Shown piece after piece: positions 27,724 to 36,239 of a stretch of DNA of 64,000 nt. A program made the translations under genes and the position numbers. Below the pieces are notes generated by a model. It was not told where the DNA came from. It worked only from the letters and a program-made list of their open reading frames with translations, and did no database searches. The stretch is from positions 62,001 to 126,000 of the forward strand of contig NZ_LGLV01000018.1 in NCBI RefSeq assembly GCF_001687365.1, read 5' to 3'. Numbering within the stretch: position 1 is the first letter of the stretch; each line of letters opens with the position of its first letter. This stretch comes from Pararhizobium polonicum (GTDB lineage Bacteria; Pseudomonadota; Alphaproteobacteria; Rhizobiales; Rhizobiaceae).

Positions 27724-27748
27724 AACGCAGAGTTGACGGGATTGTTCC
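27724..27748 (-). promoter_or_regulatory. EcfG-type general stress promoter
   Basis: On the minus strand GGAAC, 17 bases, then GTT, upstream of the 56-residue membrane protein gene. Exact consensus match. Confidence 0.65.
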
Positions 27749-27991
27749 GTCCATTCGTCTCAAAAATCGAGAAACATTCGAGACCGGCCGGGGTGATCCA
27801 ATATCCAATCGCGACGGATCACTGTCACAACGCGATGGAGGCGATCAGCAAGACGCTGCTGGTGATTGGCTGACTGAGAATTGCGGTTCCAAACATCGCC
27901 ACGGCGGCGCAAGCCGGGCGGAGCACGATCAAACGGATGCACGACATGCCGAGACCGGTACCGCGCGCATCGGCCACCGGCGCCCAGAAAC

Positions 27992-28020
27992 GGAAAAGCC
28001 GGCGCCTGTTGAAAGCGCCG
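27992..28020 (-). terminator. hairpin terminator for ridA
   Basis: GCCGGCGC (27996-28003) pairs with GCGCCGGC (28013-28020) and is followed by TTTT on the minus strand, 26 nt after the ridA stop. Confidence 0.55.
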
Positions 28021-28045
28021 GCCTTTCCTCAATCCATCGCTGTCG

Positions 28046-28396
28046 TCAGAGAGCGGCGATGACGATGACTTCGACGAGGTATTCCGGGGTTGCCAGCTTG
28101 GCTTCGCCGGTCGCGCGGGCCGGCGTGTTGCCCTGCGAGGCCCAGGCATCCCAGACGGCGTTCATCTTCGGGAAGTCGACCATGTCGGCCAGCCAGACGG
28201 TTGCCGACAGGATACGCGACTTGTCGGTGCCAGCCTGCGCCAGCAGGCGATCGACGGATGCGAGTGCCTGCTTGGTCTGCTCGGCAACATCGGAGCCAGC
28301 CTCACCAACCTGGCCTGCGAGATAGACCGTACCGTTGTGAACGACAGCCTGGCTCATGCGCGGACCGGTTTCGAAGCGTTTGATGTCCATTTTCAT
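28046..28396 (-). CDS. RidA family protein (reactive enamine/imine deaminase)
   Basis: A 116-residue YjgF/YER057c/UK114 protein, normally a trimer that hydrolyses reactive 2-aminoacrylate-type imines. The signature PARATGEAKLATPEYLVEV contains the conserved Arg that binds the carboxylate, and VEVIVIAA ends the protein as usual. The segment VYLAGQVGEAGSDVAEQTKQ is the N-terminal family block. It lies downstream of dppF by about 100 nt on the same strand but has its own spacing and terminator. Substrate range is not evident. Confidence 0.9.
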   Translation of the reverse strand: MKMDIKRFETGPRMSQAVVHNGTVYLAGQVGEAGSDVAEQTKQALASVDRLLAQAGTDKSRILSATVWLADMVDFPKMNAVWDAWASQGNTPARATGEAKLATPEYLVEVIVIAAL

Positions 28397-28500
28397 ATTC
28401 CTCGTAAAGTGCGGCAGGCCGCATGTGAATTGCTGTAACGCTGGCGCTTTATCGCAGATTTCCGATCAGCGAAACCGTCATTGCGACAAACGCGCACCTA

Positions 28501-29328
28501 TCAGGCCGCATTTTTCCGGGCGAGGCGCGCCTTGATGCTTTCGACATCGGCGCGGGGCGTCGCAGCAAAAAGCGTCTTGGTGTAGCTGTGCTTGGGATCG
28601 CTGAAGACCTCTTCGCGGCTGCCATATTCGACGGCCTCGCCGTAATACATCACCATCACGTCATCGGCGATGTAGCGCACCACCGACAGGTCATGGCTGA
28701 TGAAGACATAGGTCAGCTGGAACTCGTCCTGCAGATCGGCGAGCAGGTTGAGCACCTGGGCCTGCACCGACAGGTCGAGCGCCGAAACCGGCTCGTCCAG
28801 CACCAGGAGCCGCGGGTTGAGCATCAGCGCACGGGCAATCGCCACACGCTGGCGCTGGCCGCCGGAAAACATGTGCGGATAGCGGCCGTAATGCTTTTCC
28901 TCGAGTCCGACCTTCTTCAGCATGGCCATCGCCTTGTCGCGCCGGTCGTCCGCCTTCATCTTCGTGTTGATGATCAGCGGTTCGGTGAGGATTTCACCGA
29001 TCTTCTTGCGCGGGTTGAGCGTGCCGTAGGGGTTCTGGAAAACGATCTGCACCTTCTGGCGCATTTCCGGCGTCAGCCGCTCCCGGGCGATATCGACCTT
29101 GACCCCATCGACCAGCATGTCGCCCGAGGTTGCCGGGTCGATCATGGTGACGATACGGGCAAGGGTCGACTTTCCGCAACCGCTTTCACCGACGATGGCA
29201 AGCGTCTTGCCCTGCTCGACCGAGAAGCTCACGCCCTTGACGGCGTGAACGGTCTTGCCTTTTTTCAGAAGGCTGCCCGGAATGTGATAATCGCGGACGA
29301 GGTTTCTGGCTTCGAGAACGGGGGTCAT
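28501..29328 (-). CDS. dppF: dipeptide ABC transporter ATP-binding protein DppF
   Basis: A 275-residue ATPase of the Opp/Dpp family. Walker A is [14 protein letters not shown], the signature is [16 protein letters not shown], Walker B is [12 protein letters not shown], and the H-loop is [11 protein letters not shown]. The family's C-terminal extension ([12 protein letters not shown]) is present. It is the last gene of the dpp operon and overlaps dppD by 4 nt. It pairs with DppD as a heterodimer to power DppBC. Confidence 0.93.
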   Translation of the reverse strand: MTPVLEARNLVRDYHIPGSLLKKGKTVHAVKGVSFSVEQGKTLAIVGESGCGKSTLARIVTMIDPATSGDMLVDGVKVDIARERLTPEMRQKVQIVFQNPYGTLNPRKKIGEILTEPLIINTKMKADDRRDKAMAMLKKVGLEEKHYGRYPHMFSGGQRQRVAIARALMLNPRLLVLDEPVSALDLSVQAQVLNLLADLQDEFQLTYVFISHDLSVVRYIADDVMVMYYGEAVEYGSREEVFSDPKHSYTKTLFAATPRADVESIKARLARKNAA

Positions 29329-30182
29329 CGAACAGCTCCTGCAAAGATCTGGTCGTCGCTGAGGAATTGCGCGATCGTCGGCAGACGGTCGCCGGTGGCG
29401 TTGTCAGGAAGGGCCGAAAGCAGCGCGCGGGTATATTCGCTCTTCGGGGCTTCGAACAGCGACAGCACGTCCGCCTCCTCGATCTTGCGGCCCTTGTACT
29501 GGACGATGACGCGGTCGGCTGTTTCCGCCACCACGCCCATATTGTGGGTGATGATGATCAGGCCCATGCCATGTTCGGCCTGCAGCCGCATCAACAGATC
29601 GAGGATCTGTTTCTGGATGGTGACGTCGAGCGCGGTGGTCGGCTCGTCGGCGATCAGGAGCTTCGGATTGCACGAGAGCGCAATCGCGATCATCACGCGC
29701 TGGCACTGGCCGCCCGACATCTGGTGCGGGAAATGGCCGAGCCGGTCGGCCGGGTTGGGAATGCCGACCAGATCGAACAGCTCGATGGCGCGCGCCCGGC
29801 GGGCTTTCTTGTCGAGGCCCAGATGAATGCGCAGCACTTCCTCGATCTGGAATCCCACCGTGAAGCAGGGATTGAGGCTGGCGACCGGCTCCTGGAAGAT
29901 CATGGCAATGTCCTTGCCGACGATCTTGCGGCGATCGGACGGCGACAGGCCGAGAAGATCGATGCCGTTGAACTGCAGCTTGTCGGCGGTCACCTTCGCC
30001 GTCCACGGCAACAGGCCCATGGCGGCCAGCATGGAGACCGACTTGCCGGAGCCGGACTCGCCGACGATCGCCAGGACCTCGCCTGCGTCAACTTTCATCG
30101 ATACGCCGTCGACGGCCCGGAAGGGACCGGCAGCCGTCTGGAATTCGACGACCAGATTTTCGATTTCGAAAAGGGACATCAT
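29325..30182 (-). CDS. dppD: dipeptide ABC transporter ATP-binding protein DppD
   Basis: A 285-residue ATPase with Walker [16 protein letters not shown], signature [17 protein letters not shown], and Walker [13 protein letters not shown]. The variant signature (GGQCQRV) is common in DppD. Two adjacent ATG codons (30182 and 30179) are possible starts; the first overlaps the dppC stop as ATGA. It partners DppF on the cytoplasmic face. Confidence 0.93.
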   Translation of the reverse strand: MMSLFEIENLVVEFQTAAGPFRAVDGVSMKVDAGEVLAIVGESGSGKSVSMLAAMGLLPWTAKVTADKLQFNGIDLLGLSPSDRRKIVGKDIAMIFQEPVASLNPCFTVGFQIEEVLRIHLGLDKKARRARAIELFDLVGIPNPADRLGHFPHQMSGGQCQRVMIAIALSCNPKLLIADEPTTALDVTIQKQILDLLMRLQAEHGMGLIIITHNMGVVAETADRVIVQYKGRKIEEADVLSLFEAPKSEYTRALLSALPDNATGDRLPTIAQFLSDDQIFAGAVR

Positions 30183-31072
30183 GACCTCTTCAACTTGGGA
30201 TCAAGCGCATCGCGCAGGCCGTCACCCATCAGATTGATGGCCAGAACGGTGATGAGAATGGCAAGGCCGGGGAAGGTCACGACCCACCAGGCGCGCTGGA
30301 TGAATTCACGCGCTTCGGCCAGCATCGTGCCCCATTCCGGCGTCGGCGGCTGGGCGCCCATACCGAGAAACCCGAGGGCGGCCGCATCGAGGATCGCTGC
30401 CGAAAAGGCGAGCGTTGCCTGGACGATCAGCGGTGCGAGGCAATTGGGCAGGATGGTCAGGAACATCAGGCGCAGGGTGCCGGCACCGGCGACCCGGGAG
30501 GCGATGACATAATCCTTGGTGCGCTCGGTCATCACAGCGGCGCGCGTCAGGCGGACGAAATGCGGCAGGTTGACGAGCGAGATCGCAATCATCGCATTGA
30601 CCAGCCCCGGCCCGAGAACAGCCACCAGCACAAGGGCCAGAAGCAGCGACGGAAAGGCCAGGATGATATCCATGACGCGCATGATGATCGTATCGGTGCG
30701 GCCACGGAAATAGCCGGCGATCAGGCCGACGAGCACGCCGGAGATGACCGAGATCGTCACCACTACGAGGCCGATGAACAGCGAGAAACGCGCGCCATAG
30801 ATCAGGCGGGACAGGATATCGCGGCCGACGGCATCGGTGCCCAGAAAATAGGTCCATTGCCCACCGGTCGCGAGCGCCGGCGGCAGCAGCAGAACATCGC
30901 GGTTCTGGATGCTTGGGCTATGCGGCGTGACGAGCGGCGCAAAGATTGCCAGCAGCAGAATGATCGTGAAGATCACAAGGCCGATCACCGCGCCCTTGTT
31001 ACGGGAGAAATAGAACCAGAACTCGGCGAGACCGGTCGGCGGCGTGATCGTTTTGATTTCGGCGACAGCCAT
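30179..31072 (-). CDS. dppC: dipeptide ABC transporter permease DppC
   Basis: A 297-residue permease with an N-terminal helix preceded by FWFYFSRNKGAVIGLVIF, the OppC_N domain, and the BPD transport domain containing FLGTDAVGRDILSRLIYGARFSL. The EAA-type loop lies near VIASRVAGAGTLRLMFLTILPN. It overlaps dppD and follows dppB after 9 nt. With DppB it forms the membrane channel. Confidence 0.94.
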   Translation of the reverse strand: MAVAEIKTITPPTGLAEFWFYFSRNKGAVIGLVIFTIILLLAIFAPLVTPHSPSIQNRDVLLLPPALATGGQWTYFLGTDAVGRDILSRLIYGARFSLFIGLVVVTISVISGVLVGLIAGYFRGRTDTIIMRVMDIILAFPSLLLALVLVAVLGPGLVNAMIAISLVNLPHFVRLTRAAVMTERTKDYVIASRVAGAGTLRLMFLTILPNCLAPLIVQATLAFSAAILDAAALGFLGMGAQPPTPEWGTMLAEAREFIQRAWWVVTFPGLAILITVLAINLMGDGLRDALDPKLKRS

Positions 31073-31081
31073 CAGACCCTC

Positions 31082-32086
31082 CTAGTGCCGGATACGCGGA
31101 TTGATGAAGCCGTAAAGCACATCAACGATGAGGTTGACGATCATGATCACGGCGGCGATCAGCATCAGCCCGCCCTGCACGACCTGATAGTCGCGCTTGA
31201 AGACGGAATCGACCATCCACTTGCCGATGCCCGGCCAGGAGAAGATCGTTTCGGTCAGGATCGCTCCGGCAAGCAGCACCCCGACCTGAAGCCCGATGGT
31301 GGTGATGACCGGGATCAGCGCGTTGCGCAGCGCATGCACGCCGATCACCCTAAACGGCGACAGGCCCTTCGAGCGAGCGGTGCGGACATAGTCCTCGCCG
31401 AGCACTTCCAGCATGGCGGAGCGTGTCTGGCGGGCAATCACGGCGAGCGGAATGGTCGCCAGCACGATTGTCGGCAGGATCAGATAGGTGACCGCCGACT
31501 TGAAAGCGCCCGCCTGCCCCGAGATCAGGCTGTCGATCAGCATGAAGCCGGTGACCTGCGGGAAGAAATACATCAGCGAGATGCGGCCCGAGACGGGCGT
31601 CCAGCCGAGATAGCCGGAAAAGAAGATGACGAGCAGCAGGCCCCACCAGAAGATCGGCATGGAGTAACCGATCAGCGCCGTTCCCATCAGCGACTGGTCA
31701 AGCCAGGTGCCGCGCTTGACGGCCGCCAGAACGCCGGCCGGAACCCCGAGGGCGACGGCCAGAATGATGGCACAGAGCGACAGCTCGACGGTTGCCGGAA
31801 ACAATTGCAGGAAATCGGTCAGCACGGCCCGTTTGGTCACGATCGAGCTTCCGAAATCGCCGTGCAGCAGGTTCACGAGATAGTCGAAATACTGAATGTA
31901 GATCGGCCGGTCGAGGCCGAGGTCGGTCATGATCTGGGCATGACGCTCGGGTGCCATCACGCGTTCGCCCGACATCAGCATGACCGGATCACCGGGCAAC
32001 AGGCGGATGAACGAGAAGGCGATAATGGAAACCCCGATGAAAGTGGGGATGAGGACGGCCAACCGTCCGAAAATAAAGCGCAACAT
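31082..32086 (-). CDS. dppB: dipeptide ABC transporter permease DppB
   Basis: A 334-residue permease of the DppB family: N-terminal RFIFGRLAVLIPTFIGVSII with the basic start, then DPVMLMSGERVM and the periplasmic segment, and the EAA loop YVRTARSKGLSPFRVIGVHALRN. The C-terminus FINPRIRH (LYxxINPRIR) is the family hallmark. A strong hairpin lies between it and dppA. Confidence 0.95.
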   Translation of the reverse strand: MLRFIFGRLAVLIPTFIGVSIIAFSFIRLLPGDPVMLMSGERVMAPERHAQIMTDLGLDRPIYIQYFDYLVNLLHGDFGSSIVTKRAVLTDFLQLFPATVELSLCAIILAVALGVPAGVLAAVKRGTWLDQSLMGTALIGYSMPIFWWGLLLVIFFSGYLGWTPVSGRISLMYFFPQVTGFMLIDSLISGQAGAFKSAVTYLILPTIVLATIPLAVIARQTRSAMLEVLGEDYVRTARSKGLSPFRVIGVHALRNALIPVITTIGLQVGVLLAGAILTETIFSWPGIGKWMVDSVFKRDYQVVQGGLMLIAAVIMIVNLIVDVLYGFINPRIRH

Positions 32087-32109
32087 GGGCGTTTAGTCCG
32101 ATTGTAAAA

Positions 32110-32138
32110 CCGGCGGCTCGAGGAATTCGAGCCGCCGG
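32110..32138 (-). terminator. intercistronic hairpin between dppA and dppB
   Basis: A perfect 12-bp stem, CCGGCGGCTCGA with TCGAGCCGCCGG, loop of 5 nt. On the minus strand it is followed by TTTTAC. It probably acts as a partial terminator or 3'-end stabiliser so that the binding protein is made in excess over the membrane parts. Confidence 0.65.
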
Positions 32139-32182
32139 AAACCGCCACCGCGGTTGCGGCGGGCATAGGTCATACGGAAGGA

Positions 32183-33778
32183 TTATTCAGCAATATCAAC
32201 GCCGTTGAAGCGGTGAATACCAAGCGGGTCCATGACGAAGCCGGTGACCTTCTTGTTCAGCGGAACGAAAACGAGCGAGTGGTCCAGCGTGTTCCACGGT
32301 GCTTCCTTCTTGAAGATGACCTGGGCCTCTTCATAGAATTTCGTGCGCTCCGCGACGTCGGCAGTTGCCTTTGCCTTGGTCATCAGATCGTCGAACTCCT
32401 TGTTGCACCACTGAGCGCGGTTGTTGCCGCCGACAGCGTCGCAACCGAGCAGGGTGTCGAGGAAGTTGTCCGGATCGCCATTGTCGCCGGTCCAGCCGAG
32501 GATGGCCGCGCCGTCGCGGTCCTTGGCGGACGAAAGCTTCAGGTACTCGGCCCATTCGTAGGAGACGATTTCCACCGTTACACCGATGGCGGCCAGATCG
32601 GCCTGCATCAGTTCTGCCGCGCGGCGGGCGTTCAGCATGTACGGACGGGCAACCGGCATGGCCCAGATCTTCATCTTGAGATCCTTGACGCCAGCGTCTT
32701 CAAGCATCTTCTTGGCCGCTGCCGGATCGTACTTGTCGTCCTCGACCTTGTCGTTATACGACCACATCGTCGGCGGGATCGGGTTCTTGGCAACCGTTGC
32801 GGCTCCCTGGAACACGGCATCGACGATGGCCTGCTTGTTGACGGCCATGTTGAGCGCCTTGCGGACTTCAACCTTGTCGAACGGAGCAACCAGCGTGTTG
32901 TAGGCGAGGTAGGAGACGTTGAGGCCTTCCTGCTCGAGAATCGTCAGGTTCTCGTCCTTCTTCAACTCGGCAACGTCGGCTGCGTTCGGATAGGCCATGA
33001 CATGGCATTCGCCGGCCTTCAGCTTCTGCGCGCGGATTGCGGCATCGGTGGTGATGGCGAAGACGAGGTCGTCGATCTTTTCCTTGCCGGCCCAGTAGTC
33101 CGGGTTGGCCTTGTAGCGAATCGCGGCGTCCGTCTGGTAGGCGACGAAGGTGAACGGACCGGTGCCGAGCGGCTGCTGGTTCATCAGCTCCATCTTGCCA
33201 TCGGCAGCAAGCTTGTCGGCATATTCCTTCGAGAGGATCGAGGCGAAATCCATGCCGAGGTTGGCGATGAACGGCGCTTCAGCCTGCTTCAGCTTGAACT
33301 TGACGGTCAGGTCGTCGACCTTGGTGATCGACTGGATCAGGTCCGGGAAGCCCATGCCGGAGAAATATTCCCAGGAGGCGCCGGCAACATACTTGTTCCA
33401 GGGATTGTCAGCCTTGTACTGGCGCTCGAACGAGAAGATCACGTCGTCGGCGTTGAAGTCGCGCGTCGGTGTGAAATAGTCGGTGGTCTGGAACTTGACG
33501 CCCGGGCGCAGCTTGAAGGTGTATTCGGTGCCGTCAGCGGAAACTTCATAGCTTTCCGCGAGGCCAGGCTCGAGTTCCGTCCCGCCATGCTTGAATTCGA
33601 CGAGCCGGTTGTACACCGTGCGCGACGAAGCATCGAATGTCTGGCCACCCGTGTAGAGGCCCGGGTCGAAACCTTCCGGTGAGGCTTCGGAGCAATAAAC
33701 CAATGTCTTCGACCATGCAGAACCGGCCATCAAAGTGGCGATCGCGGTTGCAGCAAGGAGAGTAGAGAGCTTTTTCAT
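32183..33778 (-). CDS. dppA: dipeptide ABC transporter substrate-binding protein DppA
   Basis: A 531-residue periplasmic binding protein (SBP family 5) with a signal peptide ending near SAWSK. The mature N-terminus LVYCSEASPEGFDPGLYTGG contains the Cys of the DppA-type disulfide region, and WTGDNGDPDNFLDTLLGCDA is typical of E. coli-like DppA, which binds dipeptides and, in enterics, haem. It is first in the operon. In S. meliloti, as I recall, the same operon lies beside rirA and is iron-affected; no RirA site is clear here. Confidence 0.94.
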   Translation of the reverse strand: MKKLSTLLAATAIATLMAGSAWSKTLVYCSEASPEGFDPGLYTGGQTFDASSRTVYNRLVEFKHGGTELEPGLAESYEVSADGTEYTFKLRPGVKFQTTDYFTPTRDFNADDVIFSFERQYKADNPWNKYVAGASWEYFSGMGFPDLIQSITKVDDLTVKFKLKQAEAPFIANLGMDFASILSKEYADKLAADGKMELMNQQPLGTGPFTFVAYQTDAAIRYKANPDYWAGKEKIDDLVFAITTDAAIRAQKLKAGECHVMAYPNAADVAELKKDENLTILEQEGLNVSYLAYNTLVAPFDKVEVRKALNMAVNKQAIVDAVFQGAATVAKNPIPPTMWSYNDKVEDDKYDPAAAKKMLEDAGVKDLKMKIWAMPVARPYMLNARRAAELMQADLAAIGVTVEIVSYEWAEYLKLSSAKDRDGAAILGWTGDNGDPDNFLDTLLGCDAVGGNNRAQWCNKEFDDLMTKAKATADVAERTKFYEEAQVIFKKEAPWNTLDHSLVFVPLNKKVTGFVMDPLGIHRFNGVDIAE

Positions 33779-34103
33779 GAGTTTGCTTCCCAGCTTTGTT
33801 CTTGTTCTCGTATTTTTCTGACGCAGAAGCCATTGTTTCCGGTCAAGGCCGGATGGAACGACATTTGCGACGGCATTGCAATAAGCATCCCAAAAAATTT
33901 GTCCAATTGGAAAAATTCTCCGAATGCGACGGAGGCGGCGCTATCCACGACTTTCTCCCTCGAAAGCCGTCAATCGAATCACTTCGCGCGCACGCAAAAA
34001 GTCAATCCCAAATTGCACGGATAGCGGCAGGTTGCGTGCCGTGGCATAAGCCATGTGCGGGGCGGGGAGGACTGTCAGGCTTTTATCTGCCAGGCGGGGA
34101 TAG
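33779..34103. other. 325-nt divergent intergenic region, dppA / luxR-type gene
   Basis: No gene seen. The stretch is AT-richer than its surroundings and should hold the dppA promoter (minus) and the luxR-type promoter (plus). I could not pick convincing -35/-10 pairs or a TGA-N9-TCA iron box. Confidence 0.4.
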
Positions 34104-34979
34104 ATGAAAGTGGTTGTAAGCGGTCCTCCCTCTCGCCACCCCCTTCCCGGCTCGAATTCAGCAGTTCAAAACTGCCGGCAATCCCCCTTTCCGGTTGAGA
34201 TGCCGGTTGCTTATGGCGAATCGCACGTTAAACTGGTGGTCGCGGGATACCTGGGGGACGGCCGCGTCGTGGCAACTCTTCTGAAAAACCACCGGCGATA
34301 CCAATCCGACAGCGATTTGGAGAAAGCTCTCAATCGGGTCGATTTCTTTCGAATTTTCCATATGATGGCGCTCCGCTATGGTTTCGACCATTTCGGCATC
34401 CTGCAACTCGGAAACGAGGGCGATGCCTGCATGCTGACGAACCGGCTGGCCCTGCACGACCTCCCCTCCGGATTGGCGGAAGAATACGACAAGCGTCATC
34501 GTTTTGGCGATTCCGTCGTTTTCAAAAGCCTCCACACCTCATCCATTCCCTCCATCTGGAAGGCCGACGATCCGCATCTCGGCAATGGCGGCAATCTTCT
34601 CGATCAGCTGGGCTTCGAGATGCTGGTGTGCGTGCCGGTGACCGGCATCACTGGCGCGCGTTATGCCGTGCTGTTTCTGGGCGACGGCGAGGACATGGAT
34701 CAGCCGGCGCATTTCGCGCTCTGCTACGATGCCGTTTGTGCTTTCGATTATTTCTACCGGCTGGTCCTGTCCAACAAGGCGGGGCTGGGTCTGACGCCGC
34801 GAGAGACGGAAATATTGCGCTGGATCTCACACGGCAAAACCGCAAGCGAGATCGCGCTGATCGTCTCCGTCTCCGAGCACACGGTCAACTCGCACACCGC
34901 GACCATCCTGAAGAAGCTCGACGTCGTCAACAGAACCCAGATGGTGGCCAAGGCGATACGGGAGCAGATCATACAATGA
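34104..34979 (+). CDS. LuxR-family transcriptional regulator with autoinducer-binding-like domain
   Basis: A 291-residue regulator. Residues 60-215 resemble the alpha-beta-alpha autoinducer-binding domain (FFRIFHMMALRYGFDHFGIL, then VCVPVTGITGARYAVLFLGD). Residues 225-290 are a LuxR helix-turn-helix: LTPRETEILRWISHGKTASE followed by IALIVSVSEHTVNSHTATIL. The ATG at 34104 has GGCGGGGA upstream; the first 50 residues have no family match. There is no luxI nearby, so it is a solo regulator with an unknown ligand. A single-domain receiver follows. Confidence 0.82.
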   Translation: MKVVVSGPPSRHPLPGSNSAVQNCRQSPFPVEMPVAYGESHVKLVVAGYLGDGRVVATLLKNHRRYQSDSDLEKALNRVDFFRIFHMMALRYGFDHFGILQLGNEGDACMLTNRLALHDLPSGLAEEYDKRHRFGDSVVFKSLHTSSIPSIWKADDPHLGNGGNLLDQLGFEMLVCVPVTGITGARYAVLFLGDGEDMDQPAHFALCYDAVCAFDYFYRLVLSNKAGLGLTPRETEILRWISHGKTASEIALIVSVSEHTVNSHTATILKKLDVVNRTQMVAKAIREQIIQ

Positions 34980-35064
34980 CACCCGAGCCGAAACCGATCG
35001 CCATGGCCCGGCGCAGCTCCGCGCCGTCATCGGCAGCCAGTCCACCAGACGGAACAGGCGGGTC

Positions 35065-35487
35065 ATGACGCAGCCCATCCACATCCTGCTCGTTGACGAC
35101 GACCCGGCCGAGAACCTGATCATGCGCAGCGTGATGAAAAAGGTCTCAAGCGCCGATATCCATCTGCACTACTGTGAAACGATCGATGCCGCGCTCGATT
35201 TCATCACATCCGGAAAACCGGTTTCCATGGTGCTGATGGACAATCGCCTGCAGCCCCACGCGGATTTTCGCGAAACCGTGCCCGCCCTGCGCCAACACGG
35301 TTTCATCGGCCCGATCGGGGTGATTTCCGCATCGCTCGCCGATCCCTATTTCCAGACCTTCGAGGAATACGGCGTCGATTTCCGCATCGACAAGGCGGAG
35401 CTCGATCCGACCGCCATCGAATTCATCCTGCGGGAATATGTGACGAAATCATGGACAGCAAAAAGCCCGGACGAACCGGGCTCCTGA
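35065..35487 (+). CDS. single-domain response regulator (receiver only)
   Basis: A 140-residue CheY-like protein with an acidic pair in LLVDDDPAENL, phospho-acceptor Asp in SMVLMDNRLQP, and a Lys in FRIDKAELDP. There is no output domain, so it probably works by protein-protein contact or as a phosphate relay. It lies 85 nt after the luxR-type gene on the same strand and may be co-transcribed. Its 3' end contains the rirA terminator on the other strand. Confidence 0.85.
   Translation: MTQPIHILLVDDDPAENLIMRSVMKKVSSADIHLHYCETIDAALDFITSGKPVSMVLMDNRLQPHADFRETVPALRQHGFIGPIGVISASLADPYFQTFEEYGVDFRIDKAELDPTAIEFILREYVTKSWTAKSPDEPGS
35464..35482 (-). terminator. rirA terminator inside the receiver gene
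   Basis: AGCCCGG (35464-35470) pairs with CCGGGCT (35476-35482), loop ACGAA; the minus strand continues with TTTTTGC. It lies 25 nt after the rirA stop and within the last codons of the convergent receiver gene. Confidence 0.7.
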
Positions 35488-35507
35488 TGTTCACGCTGCC
35501 GATCAAA

Positions 35508-35972
35508 TCAGGCAGCGGCTGTCTTCGGGTGCGTGATCTGGTCGAGGCCAAGCAGGAAGTTGATCTGCGGCCGGGCCTTCACCAGGTCGTCGATCGAATA
35601 TTGCTGCAGCACTTCGAAGAAGGCATTCAGCGCCTTGCGCAACGCCGAGTTCAGACCACAGCTGTCGACGAGCGGGCAATCGATCTCGCCAGCCTCGAAG
35701 CACTCCGCCATGGCAAAGCTGTCCTCGGTAACCTTGACGATATCGAAGAGGCTGATCTCGGCTGCCGGCTTGGGCAGGCGCACGCCACCATTGCGGCCGC
35801 GAACCGTCTCGACCAGGCCAGCCTTGTTGAGCGGCTGCAGGATCTTGAAAAGGAAGAGCTCCGACACTCCATAGGCCTTCGCAATTTCCGGGATGCGGCT
35901 GAGATGGCCGTCATTGGCGGCGCAATACATGAGCATGCGGACTGCGTAGTTCGTTTGCTTCGTCAGGCGCAT
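35508..35972 (-). CDS. rirA: iron-responsive Rrf2-family repressor RirA
   Basis: A 154-residue regulator that represses iron-uptake genes in Rhizobiaceae when iron is plentiful. It has the Rrf2 winged helix (MRLTKQTNYAVRMLMYCAAN, then VRGRNGGVRLPKP) and three cysteines, C91, C99 and C105, which hold a [4Fe-4S] cluster. It is followed by a terminator. Upstream lies a CTATAT -10 with an ICE box over the -35, indicating control by Irr. The neighbouring dpp operon is the conserved context. Confidence 0.96.
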   Translation of the reverse strand: MRLTKQTNYAVRMLMYCAANDGHLSRIPEIAKAYGVSELFLFKILQPLNKAGLVETVRGRNGGVRLPKPAAEISLFDIVKVTEDSFAMAECFEAGEIDCPLVDSCGLNSALRKALNAFFEVLQQYSIDDLVKARPQINFLLGLDQITHPKTAAA

Positions 35973-36094
35973 TATTTACTCCAGGCTTCGAACTTTCGGC
36001 GCCCCTCGGTTCGGCTGAACCTATGAGCCATAGCGGCACTCAAGAAATCGCGGGCATGCGGCGAATCTACCGTCTGCCTCACATTCTGCTTCCC

Positions 36095-36123
36095 ATATAG
36101 GACGGATCCTAGTTTGGAACAAT
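36095..36123 (-). promoter_or_regulatory. rirA promoter
   Basis: On the minus strand ATTGTT (36118-36123), 17 bases, then a perfect rhizobial -10 CTATAT (36095-36100). The transcript would have a leader of about 115 nt. Confidence 0.6.
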
Positions 36124-36129
36124 TCCAAA
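36113..36129. promoter_or_regulatory. ICE box (Irr operator) over the rirA -35
   Basis: TTTGGAACAATTCCAAA is a perfect 7-bp inverted repeat around CAA. It fits the ICE consensus TTTRGAA-YNR-TTCYAAA at every position. It overlaps the -35 hexamer, the position expected for repression by Irr under iron limitation. Confidence 0.7.
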
Positions 36130-36239
36130 AAGCAGAAAATCATCTGAACGTGATCATGATCAGCTTCTTGCGGGCTGTCTACCCTTCAAACGGGAAAAAG
36201 TTGAAATCACAAGTCATGTTATAGTCTGCGGTCGATGCT

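Larger units (their letters stand above)
27676..28045. other. 370-nt gap between the small membrane protein and ridA
   Basis: Holds the EcfG-type promoter at 27724-27748 and the ridA terminator hairpin at 27992-28020. The middle part (about 27750-27990) shows no convincing gene on either strand. Confidence 0.4.

Noticed and set aside
36202..36216. TGA-N9-TCA (IRO-box-like) upstream of rirA
   Set aside because: Only six fixed bases, and it lies about 230 nt upstream of the start, behind a better-supported promoter with an ICE box; kept as a remark only.
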